Shown: piece by piece, positions 17,122 through 24,655 of the stretch
Numbering within the stretch: the stretch's first letter is position 1
Layout of the letters: every line of letters starts with the position of its first letter
DNA from: Pseudomonas sp. HS6
Lineage (GTDB): Bacteria > Pseudomonadota > Gammaproteobacteria > Pseudomonadales > Pseudomonadaceae
Direction: 5' to 3'
Length of the DNA stretch: 64,000 bases
Assembly: GCF_023375815.1 (NCBI RefSeq)
Contig: NZ_CP067412.1
Location: 992,001-1,056,000, forward strand
The notes under the pieces: generated by a model
Databases searched by the model: none
What the model was told of the DNA's origin: nothing
What the model saw: only the letters and a program-made list of their open reading frames with translations
Position numbers and translations under genes: made by a program

Positions 17122-17265
17122 GACGGCCGTTCCATTGCGGAAGGAATTCCGAAGGTGTTGAGCGTAGCGCGGGGTATGGAAGAGCACCAACTGCGGATAG
17201 TAGTCGTAGTCTCGGCACGAACCACAATTAAGTGAATCGGCTCTGCTTCCAATGGCACATTGGAA

Positions 17266-17325
17266 TGACAGCTTCTGGCCGATTGGTGCCTGTCGCGATG
17301 AGCAGTTATCGACCCATGACAGACA
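17266..17325. repeat. Dispersed palindromic intergenic repeat, copy 9
   Basis: ACAGCTTCTGGCCGATTGGT, GCCTGTCGCGATGAGCAG, then TTATCGACCCATGACAG. It is one of the better-preserved copies and is nearly the reverse complement of copy 2. Confidence 0.65.
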
Positions 17326-17330
17326 TGAAT

Positions 17331-17516
17331 TCACAGGCCACTGGTATAGATGAGCAAGGTTATGAACGCTGCGAATGGAGATAGCAGAATCAGCCCGCCG
17401 ACGACGACTGCCCAGCCCCAGGCAAAACCACTCTCACCCTTGAAACGGCCGCCACTCAGCAAGCCCAGAACAAACACGCCAATGCGATGCGCTATCAAAT
17501 CGATAATGAAGTCCAT
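17331..17516 (-). CDS. Small membrane protein (61 aa)
   Basis: Starts MDFIIDLIAHRIGVFVLGLL with AAAGGG upstream, and has a second hydrophobic segment (WGWAVVVGGLILLSPFAAFI). The upstream part of the open frame is repeat DNA, so the internal ATG is used. It is probably a two-segment inner-membrane protein; no family is recognised. Confidence 0.6.
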   Translation of the reverse strand: MDFIIDLIAHRIGVFVLGLLSGGRFKGESGFAWGWAVVVGGLILLSPFAAFITLLIYTSGL

Positions 17517-17551
17517 TAACCCTTTCTCGTTGTCGGTTTTCCTAGGAGCGT

Positions 17552-17670
17552 CAGAACGTCCGCTTCTGGCCGCTTTCTGCCTGTCACGGAGGGCTGCCAT
17601 CGACCCAAAGCAGCCCCCGCGACGCATAGCGGCCATTCGCTTTTGGCTGCTGCTCGGCCAGGAGCTGCCT
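17552..17670. repeat. Dispersed palindromic intergenic repeat, copy 10 (compound)
   Basis: ACGTCCGCTTCTGGCCGCTT, TCTGCCTGTCACGGAGGG, CTGCCATCGACCCAAAGCAG, then CATTCGCTTTTGGCTGCTGC: at least two full units in tandem filling the space between two small membrane-protein genes. Confidence 0.65.
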
Positions 17671-17714
17671 GGTTTATACTGAATTCAGTAAACCCTCATC
17701 GTTAGGCTTTCAGA

Positions 17715-17963
17715 ATGTATAAGCGTGCCGCAATCACTATACTGGCCTTTCTCATAGCACTCCCTTCGGCCTACTGGTTGCTTGGTGAAGCAGTCGTGAT
17801 GTTTGAAATGGCGAGCACGGGAGCCAAATCAAGAGCTGAGTTAGCAGATGACTTTGGTCTTGGCTTACTGGGGCTCTTCGTTGTCATGCCAGGAGCCGTA
17901 ATTGGTGCATTTATCACCGCGGCATTAGTGTGGCGGATAATGAGACCCAGAAGGGTGGGCTAA
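17715..17963 (+). CDS. Small membrane protein (82 aa)
   Basis: Two transmembrane segments (ITILAFLIALPSAYWLLG and LGLGLLGLFVVMPGAVIG, extending into FITAALVW) with an intervening loop (MASTGAKSRAELADDFG) and a basic C-terminus (RIMRPRRVG). The ATG is at MYKRAA. No family is recognised. Accessory-region orphan flanked by dispersed repeats on both sides. Confidence 0.65.
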   Translation: MYKRAAITILAFLIALPSAYWLLGEAVVMFEMASTGAKSRAELADDFGLGLLGLFVVMPGAVIGAFITAALVWRIMRPRRVG

Positions 17964-18017
17964 GTGGTTAACGCATCATCCCTGCCGGCTCGTTAACGCT
18001 AACGCTGAATTTCACTG

Positions 18018-18085
18018 ACAGCGTCCGCTTCTGGCCGAAAGCTGCCGCTCACGAACGGCTGCTTTCGACCATAAGCGGACAGTGA
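18018..18085. repeat. Dispersed palindromic intergenic repeat, copy 11 (best preserved)
   Basis: AGCGTCCGCTTCTGGCCGAA and, inverted, CGACCATAAGCGGACAGT enclose AGCTGCCGCTCACGAACGGC. The outer arms GTCCGCTT and AAGCGGAC are perfectly complementary. This copy is used here to define the family. Confidence 0.7.
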
Positions 18086-18106
18086 CGATGATTCCCGAAC
18101 AGCATT

Positions 18107-18143
18107 GGTGATGGTTGGAGTTCGAATCTCTCCTTCACCGCCA
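18107..18143 (+). pseudogene. tRNA-Ser 3-prime remnant (likely attachment-site scar)
   Basis: GGAGTTCGAATCTCTCC is a T-arm with loop TTCGAAT, and TTCACCGCCA is a serine-type acceptor end with CCA. Everything 5-prime of the T-arm is absent. A terminator hairpin follows at once. Orientation is opposite to the tRNA-Ser(UGA) remnant at 14.2 kb, and the acceptor sequence differs, so it derives from a different tRNA-Ser gene. Confidence 0.75.
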
Positions 18144-18156
18144 CATTCAGTAAACG

Positions 18157-18193
18157 CAAACCCCTGATTTTCCTAGAGAAAGTCGGGGGTTTG
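18157..18193 (+). terminator. Rho-independent terminator of the second tRNA-Ser remnant
   Basis: CAAACCCC and GGGGTTTG arms with additional pairing inside (GATTTTC, GAAAGTC), directly after the tRNA fragment. The rest of the gap to 18347 holds nothing coding; TGGGACTG occurs twice near 18225-18241. Confidence 0.7.
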
Positions 18194-18347
18194 TGGTTTT
18201 TGGCGTCTGAAAAATAGCCCCATGGGACTGATATGGGACTGGCGCACTGTTCTGGTGCGAAAAGAAGGCAACTGAATGAGCCTTAGGCCTTTATGATCCG
18301 GACGGATGAACTAGGCTCTCCAAGCCACTCACTCCAGGACGGATCCC

Positions 18348-18566
18348 ATGCCAAATAACTCTGAATCCAACATTGCCACGGCGGATGCGCTGACCTTGCT
18401 GCTACACAACCAGCACGCGATCGGAGCCGCGATAGATGAGCTTACGAAATGGCTTTCAGAGAATGGCGTAGAAGATGTTGCCTTGAATGCAAGCATGGCC
18501 ATGGAGACCCTGGATTCAAATGCACAAGCACTGACACATGCGATCCTGAGGCTACGGCAGTCCTAG
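18348..18566 (+). CDS. Hypothetical protein (72 aa)
   Basis: Starts MPNNSESNIATADALTLLLH; the body (HAIGAAIDELTKWLSENGVE) is predicted to be two amphipathic helices. Small acidic cytosolic proteins of this pattern are common and uncharacterised in Pseudomonas. There is no paired gene, and the function is not assigned. Confidence 0.65.
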   Translation: MPNNSESNIATADALTLLLHNQHAIGAAIDELTKWLSENGVEDVALNASMAMETLDSNAQALTHAILRLRQS

Positions 18567-18714
18567 CGAAACGGTCAGGATTCTGCAAACGCAGATGAGA
18601 TCTAGGAATCGAAATTGGTCGAACGCGAACGATCATTTTCGCCCGTGAGTGAAGGTGCGACGGGGAAACCGACTCTAGGCAGTTAATCCGTACAACTGCT
18701 TTTGTCCAAAATGG

Positions 18715-18778
18715 AAAAGCCCGCATAAGCGGGCTTGGGGAACTCACATCAAAGGGCGCTGATCCTTCAGCTGGTGAT
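18715..18778 (-). terminator. Terminator-linked module, copy A
   Basis: On the minus strand ACCAGCTGAAGGATCAGCGC is followed 30 bp later by the stem AAGCCCGC-TTAT-GCGGGCTT and a T-rich run. A matching arrangement recurs at 25427-25488. There is no minus-strand gene immediately upstream, so this could be the 3-prime end of a small RNA. The remaining DNA in the gap 18567-18954 shows no gene. Confidence 0.45.
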
Positions 18779-18954
18779 AACTGTAGCTGAGCTCTGCAAG
18801 GATGCCAGTTGCCTCAAATGGGCCGAACTTTTAACCTTAGTCTGGCCAGCTACATCAATCTCAGTCGACCAGGTCGTCGAATTTTTCTGTTCATTTATCG
18901 ACAGCATTTTACTGTTGAACTGATCAGCAGATAGCAGCGTCAGACGGAGAAAGC

Positions 18955-19152
18955 ATGCCGAGCGCAATCATGAATATAACGGAAGTGTCCGTCATCAAGG
19001 CAGCAAGAGAGTGGGCGGAGAAAAACGGTCGGGACGACGTACAGACGGCCACTGAGGCGGCAGACGCTATCGGTAAAATCAGATCCAAGTTTACGGGTGA
19101 CCAGTACCAGAAGGAGCTGGAAAATCTTTATCGGCGCTACACCCATTCGTAA
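18955..19152 (+). CDS. Hypothetical protein (65 aa)
   Basis: Starts MPSAIMNITEVSVIKAAREW, with an alternative internal start at MNITEV. It is charged and helical (ATEAADAIGKIRSKFTGDQY, then KELENLYRRY). No family is recognised. It is followed by a strong terminator near 19.25 kb. Confidence 0.55.
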   Translation: MPSAIMNITEVSVIKAAREWAEKNGRDDVQTATEAADAIGKIRSKFTGDQYQKELENLYRRYTHS

Positions 19153-19230
19153 ACCGGTAAATATTGTCCCTCCTATAGGTCGATTATTGCCTAGGAAGGC
19201 AGGTAGACATAACGCCGTTTATGTTCAATC

Positions 19231-19266
19231 GGCCCCCACACTTGAGTCAGGTGTGGGGGCCTTTTT
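19231..19266 (+). terminator. Rho-independent terminator
   Basis: GGCCCCCACAC, loop TTGAGTCAG, GTGTGGGGGCC, then TTTTT: an 11-bp perfect stem with a T tail. It ends the short transcript carrying the 65-residue gene. Confidence 0.8.
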
Positions 19267-19364
19267 GTGGGGCCACGGAAACCACCACCGCCGGGACTGG
19301 TCTACCGACCCGTAGCAGCCTGGAAAATACCCAGGCCGATCTCACGGAAACAGGATTTGGGTTT

Positions 19365-19691
19365 ATGTCTTACGCCTATGAAGGCTTGGCGATGGTCGGG
19401 GTGTTGGCCCTGTACCGAGGCCAGCCAGCGAACGAGCTGACCACCCTGAAGCTGAATATCCGAGTGCGCAACGTCAATCCGATGCGCTTTCGCGTGGAAT
19501 TCGACCGTTACCTGCAAGGCCCGAAGGAAGCCAATGCCGTGCAGGTGGTGTTGCCCGGCGGACTGCTGCTGCAGGGGCCGATCGTCGACGGCAGCAATCA
19601 ACTCGACGGCGGCTGGCTGCTGATCGATGTTGAACAGTACGAACTACCGTCTGAACCGCCGGCGAACCTCAACGGCTGGAAATGGGAGTGA
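19365..19691 (+). CDS. Hypothetical protein of a three-gene mobile-element-like operon (108 aa)
   Basis: Starts MSYAYEGLAMVGVLALYRGQ and is predicted to be beta-rich (LKLNIRVRNVNPMRFRVEFD; VQVVLPGGLLLQGPIVDGSN). The ATG has AGGA about 9 bp upstream; a longer open frame begins upstream but runs over the terminator. It ends 2 bp before the next gene, so three small genes form a tight operon (19365-20178). GC content is that of core DNA. No family is recognised; phage- or plasmid-derived housekeeping genes look similar (inference). Confidence 0.65.
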   Translation: MSYAYEGLAMVGVLALYRGQPANELTTLKLNIRVRNVNPMRFRVEFDRYLQGPKEANAVQVVLPGGLLLQGPIVDGSNQLDGGWLLIDVEQYELPSEPPANLNGWKWE

Positions 19692-19693
19692 GC

Positions 19694-19933
19694 ATGAATG
19701 AGACATTATCCGGGCTGAACTTGCCGGGCGCCATTCGCGCCCAAGCGTCCAAGTTACTGGCCGCGATCAATAACGCGAACGGCCTAGGCGAACTGCTGCG
19801 CGACACGGGCCGCGCCGAAGGGTTTGTCCTGGGCATCGAAACCTTAAATGCGCTCAACGCGGTCGACGTCGAACACCTCTCTATCGTGCTAGAAGCGGCC
19901 GCTCACAACCGCTATGTGGAGCTGGGCGGATGA
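19694..19933 (+). CDS. Hypothetical protein, second gene of small operon (79 aa)
   Basis: Begins MNETLSGLNLPGAIRAQASK and is strongly helical (LRDTGRAEGFVLGIETLNAL, then NAVDVEHLSIVLEAAAHNRY). The ATG is preferred to one four codons upstream because GGGAG is positioned before it. Its stop overlaps the next gene's ATG (ATGA). It may form a complex with its neighbours. No family is recognised. Confidence 0.65.
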   Translation: MNETLSGLNLPGAIRAQASKLLAAINNANGLGELLRDTGRAEGFVLGIETLNALNAVDVEHLSIVLEAAAHNRYVELGG

Positions 19934-20178
19934 TCGGCGAGGCGATCCATGAAGACGTCCTGCGTGCCTTGATTGGGCAGCACGCGGTGCGCGAATGCCT
20001 GGTGGCCAGAATCGATGGTGGCCCCGACTGGGGCTTGTCGATTCGCCTGGGCAGCAGTGGCGCCCGCTGGGTGCCAGTGCGCTCGCGCCGTGAGACGCTG
20101 CGTACCTGGGCCAGCCTGACCGCCGTCGGGCGTTTTGCCGACAGCGTGGGCCTGCGCGGATTCGGTGTGGCGTTGTGA
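19930..20178 (+). CDS. Hypothetical protein, third gene of small operon (82 aa)
   Basis: Begins MIGEAIHEDVLRALIGQHAV; the C-terminal half (GARWVPVRSRRETLRTWASL, then VGRFADSVGLRGFGVAL) is basic and looks like a compact nucleic-acid-binding fold. It overlaps the preceding gene by 4 bp. I associate this kind of C-terminus with plasmid and conjugative-element genes but cannot name the family. Confidence 0.65.
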   Translation: MIGEAIHEDVLRALIGQHAVRECLVARIDGGPDWGLSIRLGSSGARWVPVRSRRETLRTWASLTAVGRFADSVGLRGFGVAL

Positions 20179-20189
20179 CCAGCGCGAGC

Positions 20190-20265
20190 TAAGTTATTGG
20201 CCGAAAAACGTCGCTCGTGAGCGACAGCTATTGGCCGGAAGCGGTCGGTCATGAGCGCCTGCTTA
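20190..20265. repeat. Dispersed palindromic intergenic repeat, copy 12
   Basis: AAGTTATTGGCCGAAAAACG, TCGCTCGTGAGCGACAGC, TATTGGCCGGAAGCGGTCGG. The stem TCGCTCGTGAGCGA is a perfect palindrome. This is the rightmost copy noticed. Confidence 0.6.
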
Positions 20266-20840
20266 TGGGGGACACCCCTAGCTGGGTAGTGAGCAGTCAC
20301 TCGCTAACGTCTGCTAACCACCGACCTCCGATCCAGGTAGCGGGATCGGCGTGCTCACAATTATGTTGAGGGCAAATCTAGGGCCGCGACAGACCACAAG
20401 ACGCCAAAGGATTGAACGGAGAGACCGATTAATGTTGGCCTTAAGCCGCCAGTAGCGACGAGAGAAGGGGGGGTGAAGCAAAGCTCTGCCTCGCGACCAA
20501 TACGAGACATCTATCGTGTGAGAATAGAAAAGCAACCGTAAGAAAAAGAAATTCATGTAGTCGTTGATGGCCATATTGAGTCACGCGGGAAGCACGCCAA
20601 TTGCCGAAGCGTCTCGCTGCTTCAATGACGCTGTACTTGGCTAAATTGCCGAACAGCGTATCGAGAGACAAAGCCTCTAAGCGAACGCTCAACCGAAAAC
20701 CTGCCTCGTTTCATCGAGATAGTTGGCGCAATTAAATCGGCGGATGCGACTATGCTCGGTGTACCTGAGGGCGTTGCGTCCGCGCGCGGTGAGCGACGTG
20801 ATCGAATGACTCTTGGCGCAAAGCGGATAGGGGGGGCGAC
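20266..20840. other. Gene-free stretch before the caspase-helicase gene
   Basis: Only short unsupported frames occur on either strand. The composition is more AT-rich than the gene that follows. A run of seven G residues (20830-20836) stands four bases before the GTG start and acts as the ribosome binding site. No convincing promoter could be picked. Confidence 0.5.
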
Positions 20841-23840
20841 GTGGCGATCAAAGCTATTTTCGTGGGCATCAACAAACACCTCGACGCGACAATACCCGAG
20901 CTGGGCGGGGCCCGCCGCGATGCGACGGCGTTGTGGGCGCTGTTCACCGACACCGTCGAAGGCCTTGCTGGCCGACTGCTTGTCGATGAGGTCGCCACGC
21001 ATGCAGAGGTGTCGCAGGCCATCCTAGGAACGCTGTCGGCCGCTGGCCAGGACGACGTGATAGTCATCACATTCGCTGGCCACGGTTCTCCCGATGGAAA
21101 CCTGGTCCTGTTCGATACCAACGCAGCCGATCTTTCCAGCACAGGCCTGTCGATGGCGGGCTTGGCCGATGCCTTTAAGACGACGAAGGCGCGTGCGGTC
21201 CTGTGCGTGCTTGACTGCTGCTTCAGCGGGCAGGCACCTGCGCGCGTGCTGGAGGCTGCAGCGCGACCGCGAAGTGCATTTGCGTTGAATGGGATTTACG
21301 GTGAGGGCCGCATTCTGCTCGCCGCCTGTGCAACCAACGAGTCGGCCTGGGAGCAGCCTGGCACCGGACACGGATTGCTCACGCATGCCGTGATCGAGGC
21401 GTTGACGGGGGCGGTCGGCGACTCGGTCAGCTTTCCGGAAATCGCCGGAGAGATCATCAGGTTGGCGCGTGTCGAGGCCGAGCGCATCAGCGTGACACAG
21501 ACGCCCGTATTCCTGGGCAACGTCCAGGGTGGTCTCGTGTTTCCGGCTCTCAAACGCGGTGACAACTACGCCGCTGCGTTCCCGGCCAGAGCGGTCCAGC
21601 AAATGTCGGGAGCGTTTGCGGAATTTTCTGCGCACGGCTTTCCGCCGGAAATCGTCGAACAGTGGACAACGGACTTCCCGCGAGGCCTCAACGCACTGCA
21701 ACTTAAGGCAGTCAACGAACACGGCGTACTGGCCGGCAAATCGCTGCTGGTGGCTGCGCCGACCAGTTCGGGTAAGACCATGATCGGCGAACTGGCTGCG
21801 ATTCAGGCAGTCACAGCCGGCAAGAAAGCCGCGTTTCTGCTGCCGTATCGGGCGCTAGTCAGCGAGAAGTTCGAGGAGTTCAGCGAGCGATACGGAGCTG
21901 CGGGGCTACGCGTCGTTCGGTGCAGCGGTGATGCAACGGATGGCATCGGTCCCGTGTTGGCCGGCCGCTATGACCTGGGTTTCTTCACCTATGAAACCTT
22001 TCTCAATCTGGCGCTCGGTTCGCCGCGCGTGCTCAACCAGCTCGGCCTCGTCGTACTTGACGAGGGGCAGTTCATTACGGACCCTAATCGAGGTATTACG
22101 GTTGAGCTGATCTTAGCGCTCCTGCTACGAGCACGTCAGCGTGGCGTTGAACCGCAACTTGTGATCTTGTCGGCGGTGATTGGCAACCTCAACAGCTTTG
22201 ATCGCTGGCTCGACTTGCCTTTGCTGATATCCCGCGAGCGGCCTGTGCCCCTGGTCGAGGGCGTGCTTGATCGACGCGGGACGTTCCAGTTCGTCGATGT
22301 GGACGGCACCACCAAGACCGAAGCCCTCTTGCCAGCGCATCGCATCGTACAGCGTCGCGAAAAGCCCAGCTCGCAGGACGTGATCGTGCCGCTGGTCCAG
22401 CAACTGGTCGCACAGGGCGAAAAGTTGCTGGTCTTCCGTAACATGCGTGGTCCGGCGCAGGGCTGCGCCAAATACTTGTCCAAGGAATTGGTACTCGGTC
22501 CCGCGACTAGAGTTTTGGCCGTGCTTCCGACTCAGGATCTGACTGGCGCCTCGCAGGATCTGCGGGAATGCCTCGCTGGCGGTACTGCATTCCACAACAC
22601 CAATCTCTTACGTGCGGAGCGCGAAGCCGTCGAGAAGGGGTATCGCGATGCAGGCGGCGGCATCCATGCGCTGGTGGCCACGACGACGCTGGCTGCCGGC
22701 ATCAACACTCCGGCATCTACGGTGATCCTCGCGGAGAACGAATTCGTCGGAGAGGACGGCCGGCCATTCACCGTCGCCGAGTACAAGAACATGGCGGGGC
22801 GTGCGGGACGGCTCGGATACAACGAGACCGGCAAGGCCATCATTCTCGCCGACACTCCGATGGAGCGCGCGCAGCTATTCCAGAAATACGTGCTCGGTGT
22901 GCCGGAAGATGTGAAGTCATCCTTCCAGCAACGCGACCTGCCAACCTGGACGCTGCGCTTGCTTAGCCAAGTCCGGGGCGTGCGTGCCACCGAAATTCCT
23001 GGCCTGTTGGTCAACACGTTCGGTGGCTACTCTGCATCACGTGCGAATCCTCAATGGATCCCGATGGTGGAGCACGAAGTCACCGCTTTGGTCGAGCGCC
23101 TGTTGCAGGCCGGGCTGGCCGAGCGCGAGGGCGAGTTGATCCACCTTACCTTGCTCGGACGCGCCTGCGGCGCTTCGTCCTTGTCGTTTGAGTCGAGCCT
23201 GCGGCTGGTCGAGTTGATGAAACAACTCAACGCCGCACAGACGTCGCCCACCCAGGTTCTGGCGATGGTGCAGGTGCTCGACGAGATGGATGCGATCTAT
23301 ACACCGGTCATGAAGCGTGGCAGGTCGGAGAGCGTGCGCTCCAATGATGTTGCGCAGCGTTATGGGCATGCGATGACGCAGGCACTGCAGCGATATTGCC
23401 GGGACGAAATTGAGTTCTGGTGCCGATGCAAGCGCGCCGCGCTCTTGTACGACTGGATCGAGGGCACCCCCGTCGATGTGTTGGAGAAGCGGTTCTCTAC
23501 TACGCCCTTCGGAGGCGCCGTCGGATACGGAAACATCATCGGTATCGCCGACGCAACCCGCTTTCACCTGCGCTCGACGCACCAAATCCTATCGGCACTT
23601 TTCCCGGACCAGCCTACGTTCTTGGCGGGACTCGACGAAATCCTGCAGCGGCTCGAATTCGGCCTTCCAGCCGGTGCGTTGCCGCTCACAAACTTGCCGA
23701 TTGCTCTGACTAGGGGGCAGTACCTCGGGCTCTTCAATGCCGGATGCTTGACGCCGGAAGCTGTGAACGACTTGAGCTTAGAGCGGCTAGAAGCATGCAT
23801 TGGTCCAACTAGCGCGCCCTTATTGAGGCCACAAGCATGA
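20841..23840 (+). CDS. Caspase-like protease fused to a Ski2/Hel308-type DEAD/DEAH helicase
   Basis: A 999-residue fusion. Residues 1-240 are a peptidase C14 (caspase) domain: start AIKAIFVGINKHLD, catalytic His81 in TFAGHGSPDG, catalytic Cys127 in LDCCFSGQ. Residues about 260-680 are a superfamily 2 helicase: Gln in LNALQLKAV, Walker A APTSSGKT (306-313), DEGQ (407-410) for motif II, SAV (444-446), GTAFHNTNLL, ATTTLAAGINTPAS and MAGRAGRLG (motif VI). A winged-helix-like part and a C-terminal helix-hairpin-helix-like segment (GQYLGLFNAGCLTPEAVNDL) follow, as in Hel308/Ski2. Start is GTG. Such fusions suggest a nucleic-acid sensor driving a suicide protease (inference). A small partner gene follows 85 bp downstream. 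Confidence 0.93.
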   Translation: MAIKAIFVGINKHLDATIPELGGARRDATALWALFTDTVEGLAGRLLVDEVATHAEVSQAILGTLSAAGQDDVIVITFAGHGSPDGNLVLFDTNAADLSSTGLSMAGLADAFKTTKARAVLCVLDCCFSGQAPARVLEAAARPRSAFALNGIYGEGRILLAACATNESAWEQPGTGHGLLTHAVIEALTGAVGDSVSFPEIAGEIIRLARVEAERISVTQTPVFLGNVQGGLVFPALKRGDNYAAAFPARAVQQMSGAFAEFSAHGFPPEIVEQWTTDFPRGLNALQLKAVNEHGVLAGKSLLVAAPTSSGKTMIGELAAIQAVTAGKKAAFLLPYRALVSEKFEEFSERYGAAGLRVVRCSGDATDGIGPVLAGRYDLGFFTYETFLNLALGSPRVLNQLGLVVLDEGQFITDPNRGITVELILALLLRARQRGVEPQLVILSAVIGNLNSFDRWLDLPLLISRERPVPLVEGVLDRRGTFQFVDVDGTTKTEALLPAHRIVQRREKPSSQDVIVPLVQQLVAQGEKLLVFRNMRGPAQGCAKYLSKELVLGPATRVLAVLPTQDLTGASQDLRECLAGGTAFHNTNLLRAEREAVEKGYRDAGGGIHALVATTTLAAGINTPASTVILAENEFVGEDGRPFTVAEYKNMAGRAGRLGYNETGKAIILADTPMERAQLFQKYVLGVPEDVKSSFQQRDLPTWTLRLLSQVRGVRATEIPGLLVNTFGGYSASRANPQWIPMVEHEVTALVERLLQAGLAEREGELIHLTLLGRACGASSLSFESSLRLVELMKQLNAAQTSPTQVLAMVQVLDEMDAIYTPVMKRGRSESVRSNDVAQRYGHAMTQALQRYCRDEIEFWCRCKRAALLYDWIEGTPVDVLEKRFSTTPFGGAVGYGNIIGIADATRFHLRSTHQILSALFPDQPTFLAGLDEILQRLEFGLPAGALPLTNLPIALTRGQYLGLFNAGCLTPEAVNDLSLERLEACIGPTSAPLLRPQA

Positions 23841-23925
23841 GCACCATGGTACTGCGCAGGGAAATGAATTTTTTGGATAGACACGTCGCCACCATCGCGT
23901 CTGGGCCGCGAACGGAGTCAACGTG

Positions 23926-24348
23926 ATGAGCGACTACTTCAGCGATCGTCGGAATGGTCCGCGCACACGCACCGAGCAGGTGATTTCGCCCACGGTCTGG
24001 GGGGGCCTGGTGGCAGCGGTGCAGGCGTTGATCAATAGCGGCGCATTCGGCCTGCGTTTCCCCGAACGCTGCCCGGACGGACAAGCAACTTGCGGCGGCG
24101 ATGCGGGAGTCTTGGCGGCTTCGGTAAGCGCAGAAATGCCGGGGCTGGTTTGGCCGTTGGAGACCGTCTCCATTGATGGGGAGGGCTACTTTGCCACGCG
24201 CCAGCCGTTCGCGCCGGACACCTTGCTCGTCTTGGACTTCATCGAGTTCGTCCACGCGTCATTGGCAAAACCGATCTCAGGAAAGTATCACGACTACTTC
24301 AGACATCACCACCTGACCTGTCTGGTCCACCATTGCCTGCCTCACTGA
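23926..24348 (+). CDS. Partner of the caspase-helicase, probably 3-prime truncated
   Basis: A 140-residue protein starting MSDYFSDRRNGPRTRTEQVI. Conserved-looking blocks are SPTVWGGLVAAVQALINSGA, FPERCPDG and PISGKYHDYFRHHHLT. The reading frame then degenerates into CLVHHCLPH and stops, and a tRNA-Leu scar lies 200 bp on, suggesting that the C-terminal part was lost when the element end was formed. ACGGAG precedes the ATG. The FS-D-R opening recalls abortive-infection AbiJ N-terminal domains, but I cannot assign it. Probably co-transcribed with the fusion gene. Confidence 0.7.
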   Translation: MSDYFSDRRNGPRTRTEQVISPTVWGGLVAAVQALINSGAFGLRFPERCPDGQATCGGDAGVLAASVSAEMPGLVWPLETVSIDGEGYFATRQPFAPDTLLVLDFIEFVHASLAKPISGKYHDYFRHHHLTCLVHHCLPH

Positions 24349-24550
24349 ATGACCGGCTAGACGAGGCGATCGAGACCTTTCTATAGACCGATGTCGGCCC
24401 GTCTTGCCTTAGAAAGCGGGATCCTGCAGCCCGATTCCTTTCCGCAATTTATTTGGAGGTGCTGGTTTTGCTGCCTTGGAGCGGAGAGAAAATTTGTTTG
24501 ATGCGGAAAAATACTGAACCTAAGCTTATGATTTAAAGGTGAAAAGTTAT

Positions 24551-24608
24551 GGACTTAAAATCCCCCGCTCGTAAGGGCGTGCCGGTTCGATTCCGGCTTC
24601 GGGCACCA
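24551..24608 (+). pseudogene. tRNA-Leu(UAA) 3-prime remnant (likely attachment-site scar)
   Basis: GGACTTAAAATCCCCCGC is the anticodon loop and 3-prime arm (anticodon TAA), GCTCGTAAGGGCGT the long variable arm, GCCGGTTCGATTCCGGC a perfect T-arm, and GGGCACCA the acceptor end. The 5-prime acceptor strand and D-arm are missing. It keeps its terminator. In this orientation the integrated DNA would lie to its left, i.e. it would include the caspase-helicase gene. The gap 24349-24791 holds only this scar and terminators. Confidence 0.88.
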
Positions 24609-24616
24609 TGAATATC

Positions 24617-24655
24617 AAGGGCTTGCATGAGGTTTCTCATGCAGGCCCTTTTGTT
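24617..24655 (+). terminator. Rho-independent terminator of the tRNA-Leu remnant
   Basis: AAGGGCTTGCATGAG, loop GTTT, CTCATGCAGGCCCTT, then TTGTTTTT: a long stem with one mismatch, the usual tRNA 3-prime flank. Confidence 0.8.

Noticed and set aside
9418..20265. CRISPR array
   Set aside because: The repeats are irregularly spaced over 11 kb, diverged and palindromic, with no regular spacers and no cas genes.
20441..20692. 83-codon minus-strand frame before the caspase-helicase gene
   Set aside because: No ribosome site, no motif, and unlike any protein composition nearby.
14229..24608. Intact tRNA genes
   Set aside because: All three tRNA-like stretches lack the 5-prime acceptor strand and D-arm, so they are remnants, not functional tRNAs.
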